Below are positions 33,791-47,430 of a stretch of 64,000 bases of DNA, one piece after another. Location: assembly GCA_011316305.1 (NCBI GenBank), contig SAUG01000133.1:62001-126000 (forward strand). The letters run 5' to 3'. Positions within the stretch are counted from its first letter, which is position 1. The number at the start of each line of letters is the position of its first letter. The notes beneath the pieces are model-generated. The model was not told where the DNA came from. It worked only from the letters and a program-made list of their open reading frames with translations, and ran no database searches. The DNA comes from Rusavskia elegans (taxonomy: Eukaryota > Ascomycota > Lecanoromycetes > Teloschistales > Teloschistaceae). The position numbers were made by a program, and so were the translations under genes.

Positions 33791-34415
33791 GCTGAAACGG
33801 ATGGACGTCTGGCAGACCCAGACTCAACAAGATCGAGAGACGACTCTGTAGTGCTGGTAGGGGTGAGCCTGGGGGAGAGGAATACTGCGGATCGATGTAG
33901 ACAAAGAAAGGGAGATGTGATGGCGCGGCTATCAGAACAGTACGAGTAAGACTATCACCGCCGAAAAAAGTCGTGCACCAATGCAGAAGTAAGGTAAACG
34001 AGGGACAAGAAGAAACAATCTGATGAAGGGGATAAGTGTTGTAAGGGAAACAGTGGATGGAGAAGAAAAGCTACAGGTGGTCGCATGAGAACATTTTTCT
34101 GACTTCCCCACCCTTCTTGGCACGACGTATCGAATTGCTATTTTTGGCCGCAGGGTCTATGCGCCGTTTTCTGCCGAACCCAGCCGGGATTTTTCGATAT
34201 TCCGTACGGCGTACATCGAGGATACGACATCGATCACTAAGGTACATCGGTATCACGACAAATGTTATCGTTGCGATTTTGGGGAAATACCAAGTGTGAG
34301 TCGTGTCTGATGTTCTAGATATGTACACGTTTATGAGTTGAACGTCAACAAACACCAAATAGCGGAACTCGATCTCTTGACCTCTCCAATCCACCGGCCC
34401 GTTGGTTGTTACTCT
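33791..34415. other. Intergenic region, no gene seen
   Basis: About 625 bp between the start of the Csc1-like gene and the end of the aldolase gene. It holds the channel promoter. Short frames only. Confidence 0.55.
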
Positions 34416-36157
34416 CTAGAGCTGGTTGGCAGTATTGAAGTCGGCCAATCCTGCAGAAAGAAAGCGTTAACTGAGACATTAATTGATCTAGCAGGCGGTT
34501 GAAAGGCAACTGAACAGATGCTGCAAAGGGGAAGTTTGTCATACCTTCTTGTACACGCGCCGACATGGTCTTCTCGCCCTCACGAACCCAGACACGCGGA
34601 TCAAAGTACTTCTTATTGGGCTTGTCCTCTCCCTCAGGGTTACCGACTTGCGACATGATATAATCCTTCTTCTTGAGTACATAATCTCGGATCCCAGTGA
34701 GATATGCATACTGCAGGTCGGTATCGAGATTGACCTTGACAACGCCGTGCGAGATGGCTTCTATATACTCGGCTTTGGAAGACCCCGACCCACCGTGGAA
34801 GACCAGGAAGGCCGGCTTTTCATCTTTCGACCCAGTCTGCTCCTTGACGTACGCTTGGTGCTTGCCGAGGAGCTCGGGGTGCAGCTTGACATTTCCTGGC
34901 TTGTACACTCCGTGGACGTTGCCGAAGCCGGCCGCAATACTGAAATACGGACTGATGGCAGAGAGAGTCTTGTGGATGTCTGTGGCAAGAACTAGAGTCA
35001 GCATATTACCAGTGGTGGAGATGTGTTGGGAACAAAGCGGCCTGCATCTTGCCAAATCTTAGACTCAGGGTCTTTAAGTCAGAGTAGCTAAAGGGCGGGC
35101 TTACTGTATATGTCCTCGGGTTGAGTATACAGGGCGTTGTTGTCGACTTCTTCATTGTTGACACTGTAGTAGGATTTGAAGTTAGCACATCGGGCTGCGT
35201 CTCCCAACCCAAGACTTAATGAAGACTGGTGTCAAGCAGCTTCGGGGATTGCTTACCCGTCTTCCTCGCCACCGGTAATTCCAATTTCCTATCACAAGAG
35301 TGAGCACAATAATTTCTTTCTCCGGCCTCTGATTGCATACCATTTCAAGCCACTGGTGAACGAAGTCAGCATTACTTTATCAAGTCACACCCGAGGATAT
35401 TATGATTCGTGGTTGGGGCGCAGGTCCGGACCTTCGCGCTCCAGAGGCCGTTCGAAGGAGAAAGCTCCAGAAATTGACTTACCTGCTTCATTGGTTGCGC
35501 ACGCTTGAGATATTTGGCCGTGGTCTGGATGTTGAAATCGACCTCCTCCTCGGACAGATCGATCATGTGGGAAGAGAACAATGGCTCGCCGTGTTCTTTG
35601 TAATAGGCCTCGTCGGCATCCATCATGCCATCCAACCATGGAAGAAGCTTCTTCGCGCAATGGTCGGTATGCAGGATCACGGGGATCTCGTAGGAGGGGG
35701 CAACGGAACGAATGTAGTGGGCACCAGCGACGGCTCCGGCAATGGAAGCTTGCTGCTTATCATTGGCGACCCCCTCTCGATAGTGTCAGTGGGATGTCTG
35801 CGGTGGTTCCTCTGAATCAGGTCTTCACACCTTTCCTGCAAAGTAGGCGGCGCCTCCTTGGCTCATCTGAAGGATGATGGGAGCTTTCTTATCTCTGGCA
35901 GCCTCGAGCGATGCGACGACTGTGGAGGAAGAGGTGACATTCTGTATGCGGTTATCCGTCTCGTCCTGCCTTCTTTCTGACTTTTCGCCTTCCTGAACAT
36001 ACAATGGCGGGAATGGCAAACTTCTTCTCCTGAGCGTACTTGAAGAGCTTGTGAACGTCATCGCCCACGATCTGATTCCTTCTAATCAGCAGATTCTGAT
36101 AAGCTGTGGGGGTTCACTGACGACGCCGGATTTCCGGCTCAAATTTGCTGTGGCCAT
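34416..36157 (-). CDS. FBA1: Class II fructose-bisphosphate aldolase
   Basis: Nine exons: 36157-36122, 36071-36003, 35941-35831, 35773-35483, 35352-35341, 35288-35257, 35163-35105, 34979-34545 and 34450-34416. They total 1,080 nt, or 359 aa, the same length as yeast Fba1. The joined protein reads MATANLSRKSGV, IVGDDVHKLFKYAQEKKFAI, NVTSSSTVVASLEAARDKK, SQGGAAYFAGK, then VILHTDHCAKKLLPWLDGMM with the zinc-binding HTDH. Next come QWLEMEIGITGGEEDG, VNNEEVDNNALYTQPEDIY, FGNVHGVYKPGNVKLHPELL with the second metal-ligand region, FLVFHGGSGS, and ends LADFNTANQL. It splits fructose-1,6-bisphosphate in glycolysis. Exon 5 is only 12 nt. A 20-kb transposon island begins 166 bp upstream of the start. Confidence 0.93.
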
Positions 36158-36323
36158 GTTGCTTGACTTTGCAGGTTGATCAATTGCGTCTGAATGCAGA
36201 ATATCCGATGATGAGATTCTCTCGGAAGCCTTGTTAAGAGAATGACGTTTTGTTGCGGGAGAATGGCATTTCTTTGAGTGGTGAGAGTGGGGCTTTCGGC
36301 TTTCTGGATTCGGCCGCTGGCGG
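36158..36323 (-). promoter_or_regulatory. Truncated upstream region of the aldolase gene
   Basis: Only 166 bp of normal-composition DNA remain between the aldolase ATG and the first base of the left LTR-like repeat. Any core promoter and 5' leader for this highly expressed glycolytic gene must lie here or in the repeat. No TATA box is obvious on the minus strand. Confidence 0.5.
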
Positions 36324-36444
36324 TGTTGAACCCAAATCGGGTTAGCGCAATTAAGCGTACTTGGGCAGAATTTCTGCATATTAGAACTTAGTATCTAATC
36401 CACCTTATTCTATATATTCTGCCTACTACCTATAATAGTACTAT
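36324..36444 (+). repeat. Left LTR-like direct repeat of the island
   Basis: A 121-bp repeat starting TGTTGAACCCAAATCGGGTT and ending near TAGTACTAT. It matches 56616-56736 with about 18 differences, all transitions. The half facing the island interior carries the C-to-T changes; the outer half is undamaged. Confidence 0.8.
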
Positions 36445-39400
36445 CTTTAGTAAATATATATAGAATCTCGCTATTACTTTTTTACTTCGATAGTTAAATA
36501 TAATAATAATTAAACCGCTTTATAAGTTTTAAAGTCTAGAGACCGTAGAATCCAGAGTATTACTACCTATAGGAAGTCGGAAGCAGTCGGGACCCTAAAG
36601 GCTAGCTAATCTAAAAAATTTAGATAGAATATTAACTAATAATTAGAAATCTTCGAACTATTATAAATTTAATAAATATAGTAGAACTAGATATATATAA
36701 TTAAAATATAATAAATAATCTATACTTTTTATTATATAAATATTTAGTATTCTAGTATCTATAAAATAGTATTTATATTACTTCCGTTCTTTCTATTACT
36801 TTCCGAAAATTCTAATAATTTTAAAATTAGAAAAAATATAACTAGAGACTAGTAGAGCTAGACCCTATACCTTTTTTCTAAATAACCTAATAATAGCGAT
36901 TATTTTCTAGAAAAAAAAAATAATAAATAGATTTAGAATTTACTATTATTTTCTTATACCGAATAAATAAATTTATCGGCCTTTCTATTTCTATTAGTAG
37001 GAATAACTCCTAAAATTCTAAAAAAAAAAGCTCTCGGTATTATTAGCTAATAAAAAAGACTTTAATTCTAGTATCCCGCGAGTTAACCGTACGATAAAAG
37101 CAGATAGAATCTATAGCCTATATAAATCTTCGTTAAAACCGAAAAAACGCGAAAAAGAAAAATTATTTCTATAAAATATTTAAAACTATTTCTATAACCC
37201 GAAATTCTAGTTCGGTAAAATAGTATCTTAATCTTTATTATTATCTATAAAACTACCGATAATAGTACTATTTTTATTTATATTAGCTATAGCGGAATAT
37301 TATTCTAGTTAATAATAAAGAAATATATAAGATATTCTATCTATAATTCTAATAAATAGTATACTTTCTTCCTAAACTATAATAATATAGTTCGACCTGC
37401 CTAATTTCTATAGAAAATCTAAAGAGAATATAAAAAGATAGCTAGTATAATTTAAATTTATTTAAAAATTTATTAAATTAATTTATAGAAATTCCGATAA
37501 AGCGAAATATACCTTTATAGATTTATAATTAAAGAATAAAGCAGCTAGATAGATTTTAAAGCTAGATAAATTAATTATATCTAATTTCAATCGCTTTTTA
37601 TCTAGCCTTTTAGAAAGTTTTCCTATTTAAAATAATTTCGGGTTAGCTATATAGGAAGTATTAAAAAGTCTATTTAAATTAAAATAAAATAGATAAAAAT
37701 ATAATATACTATTTAAAGTATATAATAATATAGTAAAAGATCTCCTATCTAAAATAGAAAGGAAAATAGTATTAAAATTAATAGACGTACTCGATAATAA
37801 AATCCTTATAAAAGTTATAAAAAGCGTATTTAACTAAAATACGGAAAAGAATAAAACTCTAGCGAAAGTATAAATAGTTATAAAAAGATATATAGAGAAA
37901 ATATCTAACGATAAAAAAGTTATATAAAAAAAGATAGTCGAATTAAAATCTAGATAAAAAGTATTTATCGATTTTTTTATAAACCGCGATAAATTATATA
38001 TTAATATTTTAATTAAAATAATAAATTAAATATCGAATATACTATTATCGAACTTCTAGCTATAATATTAAAACTAATAGTATAATTAAAATATTATCTG
38101 TAATTAAAATTAGGCTTTAAATTAAATACCGTCCGACTAATAAATAATAGATTAAAATAACTATCTATAAAATCTTTATCGGCTTTAAAATCTACGTTTC
38201 TAAAACTTTTAGTAAATAAATACTAATTAGACTTTTATAGATAGTATACCTATTTTATAAAATATCGGTAACTTTAATTATTTTAAATATAGTTAGTCGA
38301 GATATATATCGAAAGAATATACTAATAAAATATCATTTAAAAAAAAATAAACCCGGTTATTTCGTAAATTTTAATAGCGAAAAGCGGATATATAAAAGAA
38401 AACTGTTTCTAATATAAATATTATAAACTCTAATAATATTCCGATAGACTATTAATAGTAGAAAATTCAGTCTATTTATATAGCCGAAGCTTTTAACTAG
38501 TAGTAGGAATTATATATATATAATATTTAATAGCTTTATAAATAGTATATAGATAACGAAATTATTTATTTTAAAGATATTAATTTATATAAATATTATA
38601 AATAGGCTATAGATAACGAAGCGTTCGCTACTACTAATAAATACGATATCGAAAAAATAGACTTAAAGGGAAAAAACTCCTAAATCTAGAAATTATAGTC
38701 TAGAAAAGAGATTAAAAATATAAAAAAGATACTATAGATTATTAATTTCGGATAATTAGTAAACCGAAATATAGCGGCTATTTTAAAGACTGTTAATCTT
38801 GCTAATAAATAGTAATATACTCTAGCGCCTGATACTCTAGCTAAAAAGCGAAAGATATAACGAAAAATACTATCTATAATTAAATCTAAAAATATAAAAT
38901 CGTAAAAAATTTAAAATACTATTAAATTCCTATAAAATACTAAAATTACTTTTAATATAGTCTAATTTTTCTATTTTATACTAAAAGCTCGAATATCGTT
39001 TATAGAAGTAATAAAACTAGAACCTATTAAAAAATTAGTAGCTAAAAAGAAATAAACTCGATTTACTATAGAAAATTATAAGGATATTAGTATTATTAAA
39101 TATTTAAAATATCTAGGCGATATAATATTAGTAAAAGCCGAATTTTATAATCGGTAGGTATATAGTAAATACGTTAAAAACCTTTTATTTCTAGTAAAAA
39201 AATAGAGTAAATAAATATTTAAATTATCTATTTAGATATTTAATAATCTAAAACGAAATCATCTACGTTTTATAATAAAAGGAAACTTTTATATATATTA
39301 TAAAAGACTTTAATCGATTTTAAAACTACTTTTAATTTAATTAATAACTATTTAACGAACTAAATAAACTATTACCTCTACTATAATAAATTAATTTAGA

Positions 39401-42082
39401 TTTATATTATAAATAGAGATATTTAGATTCTACCGAAGTTTATAAAAATTATAATTATAGTCGGCAATATATTTAAAGTTATCTAATTTTCTATAATATT
39501 TAGCCGAATATTATAATTAGTTATATTAAAACGCCTATAGTTATAGAATATAAATACTATTAGATACTATAGTATAGATAAATATTAAATTACTAATTCT
39601 ATAAATATTTATTATTAGCTCGACTATAGTAGTTCTACGAATATATTCGTATCGGAAATACTCCTAGTTAAAGAAATCGACTAGAAAGCTCTATAAATAG
39701 ACGAAATAAAAATTAATAATATAAAATACTATAAAGATACTAGATATAAAGTAATTTTCAACGAGATTATAATTTAAACTAATAATTAATAATAGAAAGA
39801 ATTCGAGGAGGAATATATATATAAATAATAGTTTAAAAAAAAATAATATAAAAGAAAGCCTTATAATTATAGATATTCTAGAATCTATAATCGAAAGTTA
39901 CCTAGAAGAAATTAAATCCGGAAAAAATAGTTCTAAAAAGAATTTAGAAAAGAAAATAGAAAGCGAAGCTAAATATATAGCTATATAGCCGTAAAATATA
40001 AAAAAAAAAGAAATAATTAAATTAATTATTATAGATATAAACTAAACGGAATTTTTTTAAAACTCGTAGCTAACGTATATAATACTAGTTCTAAAGTTCT
40101 AAAAACCGAGATATATATCGATAGATAAAAGGTTACTATCTATATAAAAAAAAAGGGGAACTATTTCGGTAAAAAAAAGAAAATAGAATAATAATAAATA
40201 CCTTTTAGCTCTATTATATAGTTAATTTATATAGAATCTTTAAAAAAAGATAACTAGATAATAGATTTTAGTAGGAATTATAAAATAGAAAAAAAATAAA
40301 GAAATAATATTAGACCTACCGCTAATCTCTTTATTTCTATTATATTAGAAAGTATAATATAATAAACTATTAGATATAATAGAAGGCCTATTAAATAAAA
40401 TATTAAAAAGATAAAAAGATATAATAGAAGACGTCTAAAGAATTAAATATACAAAAGTAATAGAATATTATTTTAAAGTCCTATAAACTAGTACGACTAA
40501 AAATAATAATAGTTTTAAAATTAATTTATTAGAATTTCCGATAATAAAAAAACTATAGAACTATAGAAAAAAGATACTAGATATTTTTCTAGCCGATTTT
40601 AAAAATTAGCTAGAAGATTTCCCGGAACTAATTAGAAAACTCGTATAAATAAATAATAGGCTACTTTATAAAATAAACTATTTATAATAATATAGCGTAA
40701 TATCTTTATATTAGATATTTAAAAGATATTATAAATAGATCTAATCGAATATTATATCCTAATATATAGAACCGCTTTCTCTAAAATAGCCAAACCAGTC
40801 TTTTATATTAAAGAAAAAGTAAAGTAGTAGAAAAATAATTTTTTAAAATTTATCGCAGTAGGAATTATTATATAGTACGAATTACTTTAGGCCGTATATA
40901 TAAGATTTATAAAGAAACTAGATAGTAGTTTACAGATAGTATATATATTTTATATAATTTATTAATACTATAATTAAATTAAACTATTTAATAAAAAAAA
41001 TAGAATCTATTCTATAGATAATTTTATAACTGTAGATAACTATAATATTTAAACATAATAGACTGAACGGCTATTTAACGGTTAAACTATTCTATTTATA
41101 TATATATAAATTAGAAATTTTCTACGTTTTAAAATAATACTATTATCTAATTATAGACTAAAAATATATAGGCGGCCTAGCTATATATTTATAGCTAAAG
41201 GATATAATTACTTTAAATATTTCTAAATTTTAATCGGAACCCGTCCTATCCGATATAATATTAAAAAAAGCTATTTTTAAATATTTTATAGATAACGATA
41301 TAGGAGGAATAGTATCCTCCGAAAATCTTATTACTTTCTTTTATAAATACTACTTTCCGCGGATTTTATAGATTAAATTAACGCTAAACCTAATTGAATA
41401 TTACTTTTTTATAAAAAAAGTAGGAATTTTCGGATACTAGAGAGATTTTTATAGATTCCGGTTTTCTAAAAATAAGATACGCGTATATCGAAACTAATCT
41501 ATTCTAATATCTAAAAAAGAACTAATCTAGTTTTATAATAGATTTCTATTCTTTTAACTATATATTCCGGGATAGGCCGATAAAATCGCCTTTTTTAAAA
41601 CGGTAATTATCGAAAAAACAGTTACTATTAAAATTAATAGTAAATAAATAACTCGAAAGATATTAATAGATTTTAAATAGATAAATAAATATAAGTAGAT
41701 ATTTCAGGCAATTAAAGATATAGTTACTATTATAATATTTACAGATAGTAATAATAAAGTTTAATATTACCTATCGACTAACGTATCGAAAACTAATACT
41801 AATACTATATTATTTTAGTTAAAAGAAAAGTAATCAGAAATAATAATAACTAAAAATTTAATTAAAAAAATAGAAATAGTTATATTTATATCCTTTAAAT
41901 TTACGGATATATAAATACAGTATTATACCACTAAATGAAAGTTATTAGCTATTATTAAAGCCCTCTAAAAGGCTAGATAATTACTTAAAGGATCTCCGTT
42001 CCCGATAAAGTTATATACGGACTATTAAACTCTGTTTAAAATATTTAAATCGGAAAATATTACTAGCAAGATTATATAATAA
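36445..42082 (+). mobile_element. Ty3/gypsy-like element, 5' and central part (gag/RT remnants)
   Basis: Degenerate coding remnants read on the plus strand with frequent TAG/TAA from former TGG, CAG and CAA. Reverse transcriptase is recognisable at 41,280-41,430: KYFIDNDIGGIVSSE at 41,279 onward holds the polymerase motif as FIDN, formerly probably F-V-D-D. NLIEYYFFIKKVGIFGY follows, equivalent to the NLSKCEFF...V.FLG block of gypsy RTs. RNase H begins near 41,700 with FQAIKDIV and YYLSTNVSKTNTNT (the T-D-A-S block). YTDY-TLF appears near 42,010. The protein is cut at 42,082 by a nested LTR element and resumes at 45,424. Gag cannot be recognised in 36.5-40 kb. Confidence 0.75.
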
Positions 42083-42492
42083 TATAACGTCTCTATATAT
42101 CAGAATACGTTACGTTCGAGCCTAGTTATAGCCGTAGACGTAGTCCGAACTACTAAATAGTAAAGGAGTTCTGGTATAGATTATTATAATTAATTCTATA
42201 TAGCTATAGAAGTACGGTTACGATATTATAAAGTATCTTTATTATAAAGTAATTAAAAAAAGAATAGTAAAGACGTATTTAATAATTATATTAATAACTA
42301 ACGAGAGAAACCATCTATAAAAGTAATAAGCGATATATATAGTAAAAATAGCTATAAAAACTAATAGATAGCCGTCTACTAAAAGTCCCGTTAAAAAAAG
42401 CGACTATAGCGGCTATAGGCGGCTATAGATAATTAGGTTTATTTATATAACTAATCTTTTTAAAGAATTTCTATAGAATTATAGATATAATA
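42083..42492. repeat. Left 410-bp LTR of the nested element
   Basis: Pairs with 45014-45423, same length, differing mostly by transitions. It contains a doubled motif gcggctatag near the middle of its second half. Preceded by the target duplication AATAA. Confidence 0.85.
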
Positions 42493-45013
42493 CGGCTTCC
42501 TCTATATCGCTTTTTATCTAGTATAAAATCCGTCTATAGGATATAAAAAAGGTCTTTTCCTTTTTTTTTTTCTTTTATTAATACCTCTATTATATATTTT
42601 CGAAAAGGAAATCGACTAAAATTATTTTATTATATTTAGTTAAAAGAGGTTATAATATCTTTTCTTTATTTATTATATATCTATAATCCTTTAAAATAGT
42701 ATAAAGTCGAGGTTAATAGAAATATTTATAATAAATATACTCGAATTTAGAAATTCTACAATCTTTTAATATCTAATATAATCTATATATTATATTCTTT
42801 TTATTTTTCTATTTCTACTAATTTTATATAGGGAAGTATTTTAAAGATAAAAAAAAATAAACTTCGTTCTAATATTACGGGTATTTTTAATAAATATTTT
42901 AAAACTCGCTATCGTATCGAATCCTTTTTTAATTCTAAAAAAAAATTCGTAATAAATATTTAGTCTAGAAATCAGATCTCCGCCGATTTTTTAATAAATA
43001 AAAATATTTTATTACTTATTATCGCGTTTTAGATAAGCGTAAAAGTAATTTTATTATTTAAAAGTAACGTATATTCTCTCGTTTTAATAAATTTAATAAT
43101 TCGGTTATATTCTACTCTTCTATTAATTTTACGCTAGCTGTATAAAAGACGTTTATTAAATTAATATCTATATTTAATTTGGATAATTTAGACTAGTTTT
43201 TAAAAAAGATTAATTTTTTTTAACTATTAGAAACTACGGGTTCGTAAAAAAGATCTAATAAAAGATTCTTTTTCTATTATCTTTAATTTCTGAATTATAT
43301 ATTTATATTATAAATTATTTTAAAATCTTTTAATAGCCTAGCTAAATTTAGTTTATTAGCTACTATTTTATTCTATAATAATAAAAATAGGTACTAGTCG
43401 AATTTATTATTTTTTAATTAAATATTTAATATTAGATCCGATATTTTTTTATTTTAATCTATTTAGTTTAGTCTATAGTATTTAATTTTATTTATAGCTT
43501 TAACTATACTTTAATATATCTTTCTATTATAATTTATCTAAAACTATTAAATTATTTTTCTACTTTTATTATATTTTTTAGTAAATTACTAAAAAAGATA
43601 ATAGTATTTTTTTTAAATTTTCGTTTTCTAAATTTCTCTACCTTCTTTAAATTTTTAGTCTAAATCTTTAATCTCCTCGTAATCTATTATTAAAACGATA
43701 TCTATTTCTTTATATAAAAGGTTTTTATAAACTAGAACATATATTATTTATAGTTCTATTTTTTTATTAATAATACTTCCTTCTATTAATTTTTCTAAAA
43801 TTAATTTTATCTATTTATTTTCTAAAATAATATAACTATTCTAACTTTCGATTATAATAAAGTTTATTATTTTAATTAATCTATACTTTATTTTAATTTC
43901 GATATTAAAGATTCTATTATTTTTTATTATTCGTCTATAGAAATATCTTTTAATTTTATTATAGAATCCCTTTATAACTTTATTATCTTCTTTTCTATTT
44001 ACGAGAGCTATTATTTATTAACTTCTAATTTTAATTTTAAACGCTACTATAAAGGGTTTTTTAGTTTTATATAATTTAAATTTAAATATTAGCTTCGTTT
44101 CCTGCGTTTTTCTAGATTCTTTAGAATATTATTCTATCTTCTTTTTATCTAATAGATAGATAGGGTAAATATTATTATAGTAGACTAACTAGCTTTTTAC
44201 TATATATTTATTAAATAGATTCTCTATTATTTTAAAAAAATATTCGGTTATTTTAATTACTTCTTTAATTAGATAATTCTTTTTAAAGTATCTTGTTCTT
44301 TTATATAAATAATAAGTTTTAGTTCGTAATCCTTTAGTTTCGATAGTATCGAGTTCTATTAGGTTTCTTCTAGGCTTTTTTTTAATAGATCCTATTTTAT
44401 TAAACGTCTATTTATCTAAATATATTTTATATTATCTAGTATTAATTTTTATTATAAACTCGATAAAATCTACTAATAAATTTTATTTTTTAATTAATAC
44501 TATAGTTTCTTTAATTTTTATTTAGAATCCTTTATAGAAGTAGGCTTTTAAAGCTAAATTTTTCTAGTCTATTTTATAAGCTAATATTCTAAACTAAGTA
44601 GTATAAATAGCTACCGACTTTTACTACTTTAAAATTATTAATCTTCTATCTATTATTCTATCTTTATTATTATTTCCGAAGGCTTTTTTTATAGCTATAA
44701 TAAGATTACTAAAGATATAAAAAATCTATACTATTTTATTTTCTCTTTATTCTTTCGGGTTATCGAAATAATCTTTTATTTAAAGCTATATCTAATTAAA
44801 GATAGCTCTTTTTAGATATAATATTATAAATAGGATTTTAACTATTTTATTCGAAAACTAATTTATATATAATACGAAGTAGATACTTATTTAAATAATC
44901 TTTAGCTATAAAAATCCTTTATTTCTTTTATAGATATTTAATATTACTATTTTAATAGTATCGCTTCGATCTATAGATTAGGATAACGAAACTAATATAG
45001 TAAAATATTAAAA

Positions 45014-45423
45014 TATAACGTTTCTATATATTAAAAGGTATTATATTTAAGCCTAGCTATAGCTATAGATATAATCCGAACTATTAAATAGTAAAGAAAA
45101 TCTAATATAGATTATTATAACTAATTCTATTTAGTTATAAAAGTACGGTTATTATATTATAAGATATTTTTATTATAAAGTAATTAAAAAGAAAATAGTA
45201 GAAATATATTTAATAATTATATTAATAACTAATAAAAGAAACTATTTATAGAAGTAATAAATAATATATATAGTAAAAATAGCTATAAAGGCCGATAGAT
45301 AGCCGTCTATTAAAAGTCTTATTAAAAGAAACGACTATAGCGGCTATAGGCGGCTATAGATAATTAGGCTCGCTTATATAATTAATCTTTTCAAAAAATC
45401 TTTATAAAATCGTAGACGTAATA
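45014..45423. repeat. Right 410-bp LTR of the nested element
   Basis: Pairs with 42083-42492 and is followed by AATAA at 45424-45428. It is somewhat more AT-converted than its partner. Confidence 0.85.
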
Positions 45424-47430
45424 AATAATAGCTAGCTTTATTGGAATATAACCTCGATATCTACTATATATCTAGAAAAGATATTATATTCGTAGACGGA
45501 CTATTAAAATATACTAGTTACCCGGTAATATCCTCTAACGAATTTAAAATTAAAATAATAGTATTTAAAATAGAGAAAAGATAATATAAATAATAAAAGG
45601 ACGTATAATCCGATACTAAATATTATAGATAGTAATTATATATATAAAACCTTTATATCTATATTCTTTCTGCCGGAAAAATCCTAATATTCTTCTAATA
45701 GTAAAAGTAAAAAATAGACGACTATATAGAAAAAGTAGCTATTAGATCTATAGTATACCGCGGTTATAAAATTTAAGATAAAAGATTTAGAAGATTTTAA
45801 ATAATAAATCTAGTAAAGGAATCTAATTACTAAAGCAATTTTAAAAGTTACTAATAAAAAAGTCAAAAGATATATTTTTATCGAATATAAATAAATTCGT
45901 ATTCTTATATATAAGGAAAGAAACGATAAACTAAATAGATATATCTATAAACTATAAATTTTCTATATACTAAAGCTCTTCTATAATATATATAAATACT
46001 TCGTATAGAAAATTATATTTCGATAAATAATAGAAAAATTCTTCTAGCCGATAAAATATTAAAATATTATTAAATATTATATAACGTATCTATAGTACTA
46101 GATATTAGACCTTTTTAAATCTATCTAAAGGCTTTTACTGATAGTATTATTATAATTAATAGACCTAATAGGGATCGATTATATTAAACCTTTTACTTTA
46201 ATTATAAAGAGTAGAATACGGTTTATCTATATTTAAGTTAATTATATAATTTAATATCTCTTCGGAAATAGTATAGTAAATATAACTGCTACTAATACTA
46301 TAGATATTTTTTAATACTAAATAGTAAAACCGTTTAAATAGCCTCGGTATTAGTATTATAATAACGGAAATTACTTTAAAGGAAATTTTATACTAGCTAG
46401 TAAAGCTATAGAAGTAAAGTAGATCTTTAAATCTGGCTATTATTTATAATCTGTCGGTTTTATAGAAAGATATATCTAGCTGGTTCTAAAAGTTATAAAA
46501 GCTATTTTTTAGTATTATCTAAACTTTATTTTTAAATAGGATACGATTTTTACTAGAATTATTAATTTAATTAATATCCGGCTTATAAAGATATTCGGAT
46601 TTTCGCCTATAGAATTACTACTAGGCTTTAATCTACGCTACGCGCTAGAAATTAATAAGTTCGATTCTATTATTCGAGCTATAACTATTATAGAAGAAAT
46701 AATAGTAGTAATTATAGAAAGTTTTAGTAGGGAAGCGGCTATATACGAAATACGAATAGTAAAAATCGATAAAATAAAAAGACTAGCTATCGATAGAAAG
46801 TTAGTAATAGAGGAAAAGCTTGCAGGTAATATAGCTAGAAATAAAAGAAAGTATTTAATAAATAATTTAATCCGATTTAAAAGACTAGTATAAAATAACT
46901 AAAGATTATATAAGTAAAAATAATAGTAGAAGAGACCGTATATAGTAATAAAAGTATCGGATTATAAGCGATTAATTTAGTTTAGAGATTTAAATTTAGG
47001 AAAGCTAAAGGAAAAATTCTATATTAATAATATTATCCTATATCGATAAAGAAAATAAATAGATAATAAAGACGAAGATATATAGATATCTGTAGTAAAG
47101 ATTAACGTTAAAGTTAGAGTAGACTGTAGATATTTATAAGTAGATAAAGCGAAAGACGGAAAATTTTCGGTAAAACGTTAAAGTTATAAAGAAGTAAATC
47201 TTAAAAGAAGATATTTTTATTTTAAATAATAATAGCTATAATAAAAAGGAAAATTAGGAGTATTAGAAATATAAAACGTATAATCTTTAGAAATTAATTT
47301 TCTAAACCTCTATTATAAACGAAGATATTTCCTTTATCGAACTATATATTTAAATCTATAGTATTTAACGTTCCTTTAAATAATTTTTTTAAACTTTTAT
47401 CTATTAGTTAATATAATATATATTCTAAAT
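45424..47430 (+). mobile_element. Ty3/gypsy-like element, 3' pol part (RNase H end and integrase)
   Basis: The frame resumes with LALLEYNLDIYYISRKDIIF and VDGL, the end of RNase H (equivalent to H-x-P-G-K-x-N-x-V-A-D-x-L-S-R). Around 45,990-46,140 a zinc-finger and linker region is suggested by spaced W/C remnants. The integrase core is recognisable near 46,365-46,500: GNYFKGNFILASKAIEVK, then KSGYYL-SVGFIERYI, matching the H-P-Q-S-x-G-x-x-E-R block. In-frame stops are all of the RIP type (TAG/TAA for former TGG/CAG). The 3' limit of this element is not defined. Confidence 0.72.

Larger units (their letters stand above)
42083..45423. mobile_element. Nested LTR element inside the gypsy RNase H domain
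   Basis: Two direct repeats of 410 bp each (42083-42492 and 45014-45423) bound a 2.5-kb interior. Both start TATAACGT(C/T)TCTATATAT and end GTAATA or ATAATA, probably TGTAACG...ACA before RIP. The element is flanked by the exact 5-bp duplication AATAA (42078-42082 and 45424-45428). The host protein sequence continues directly across it: the T-G-R-I-A-R-W equivalent before and LALLEYNLDIYY after. The interior is too degraded to name a coding domain; its length suggests a non-autonomous or deleted element. Orientation is uncertain because the LTR ends are near-palindromic. Confidence 0.85.
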
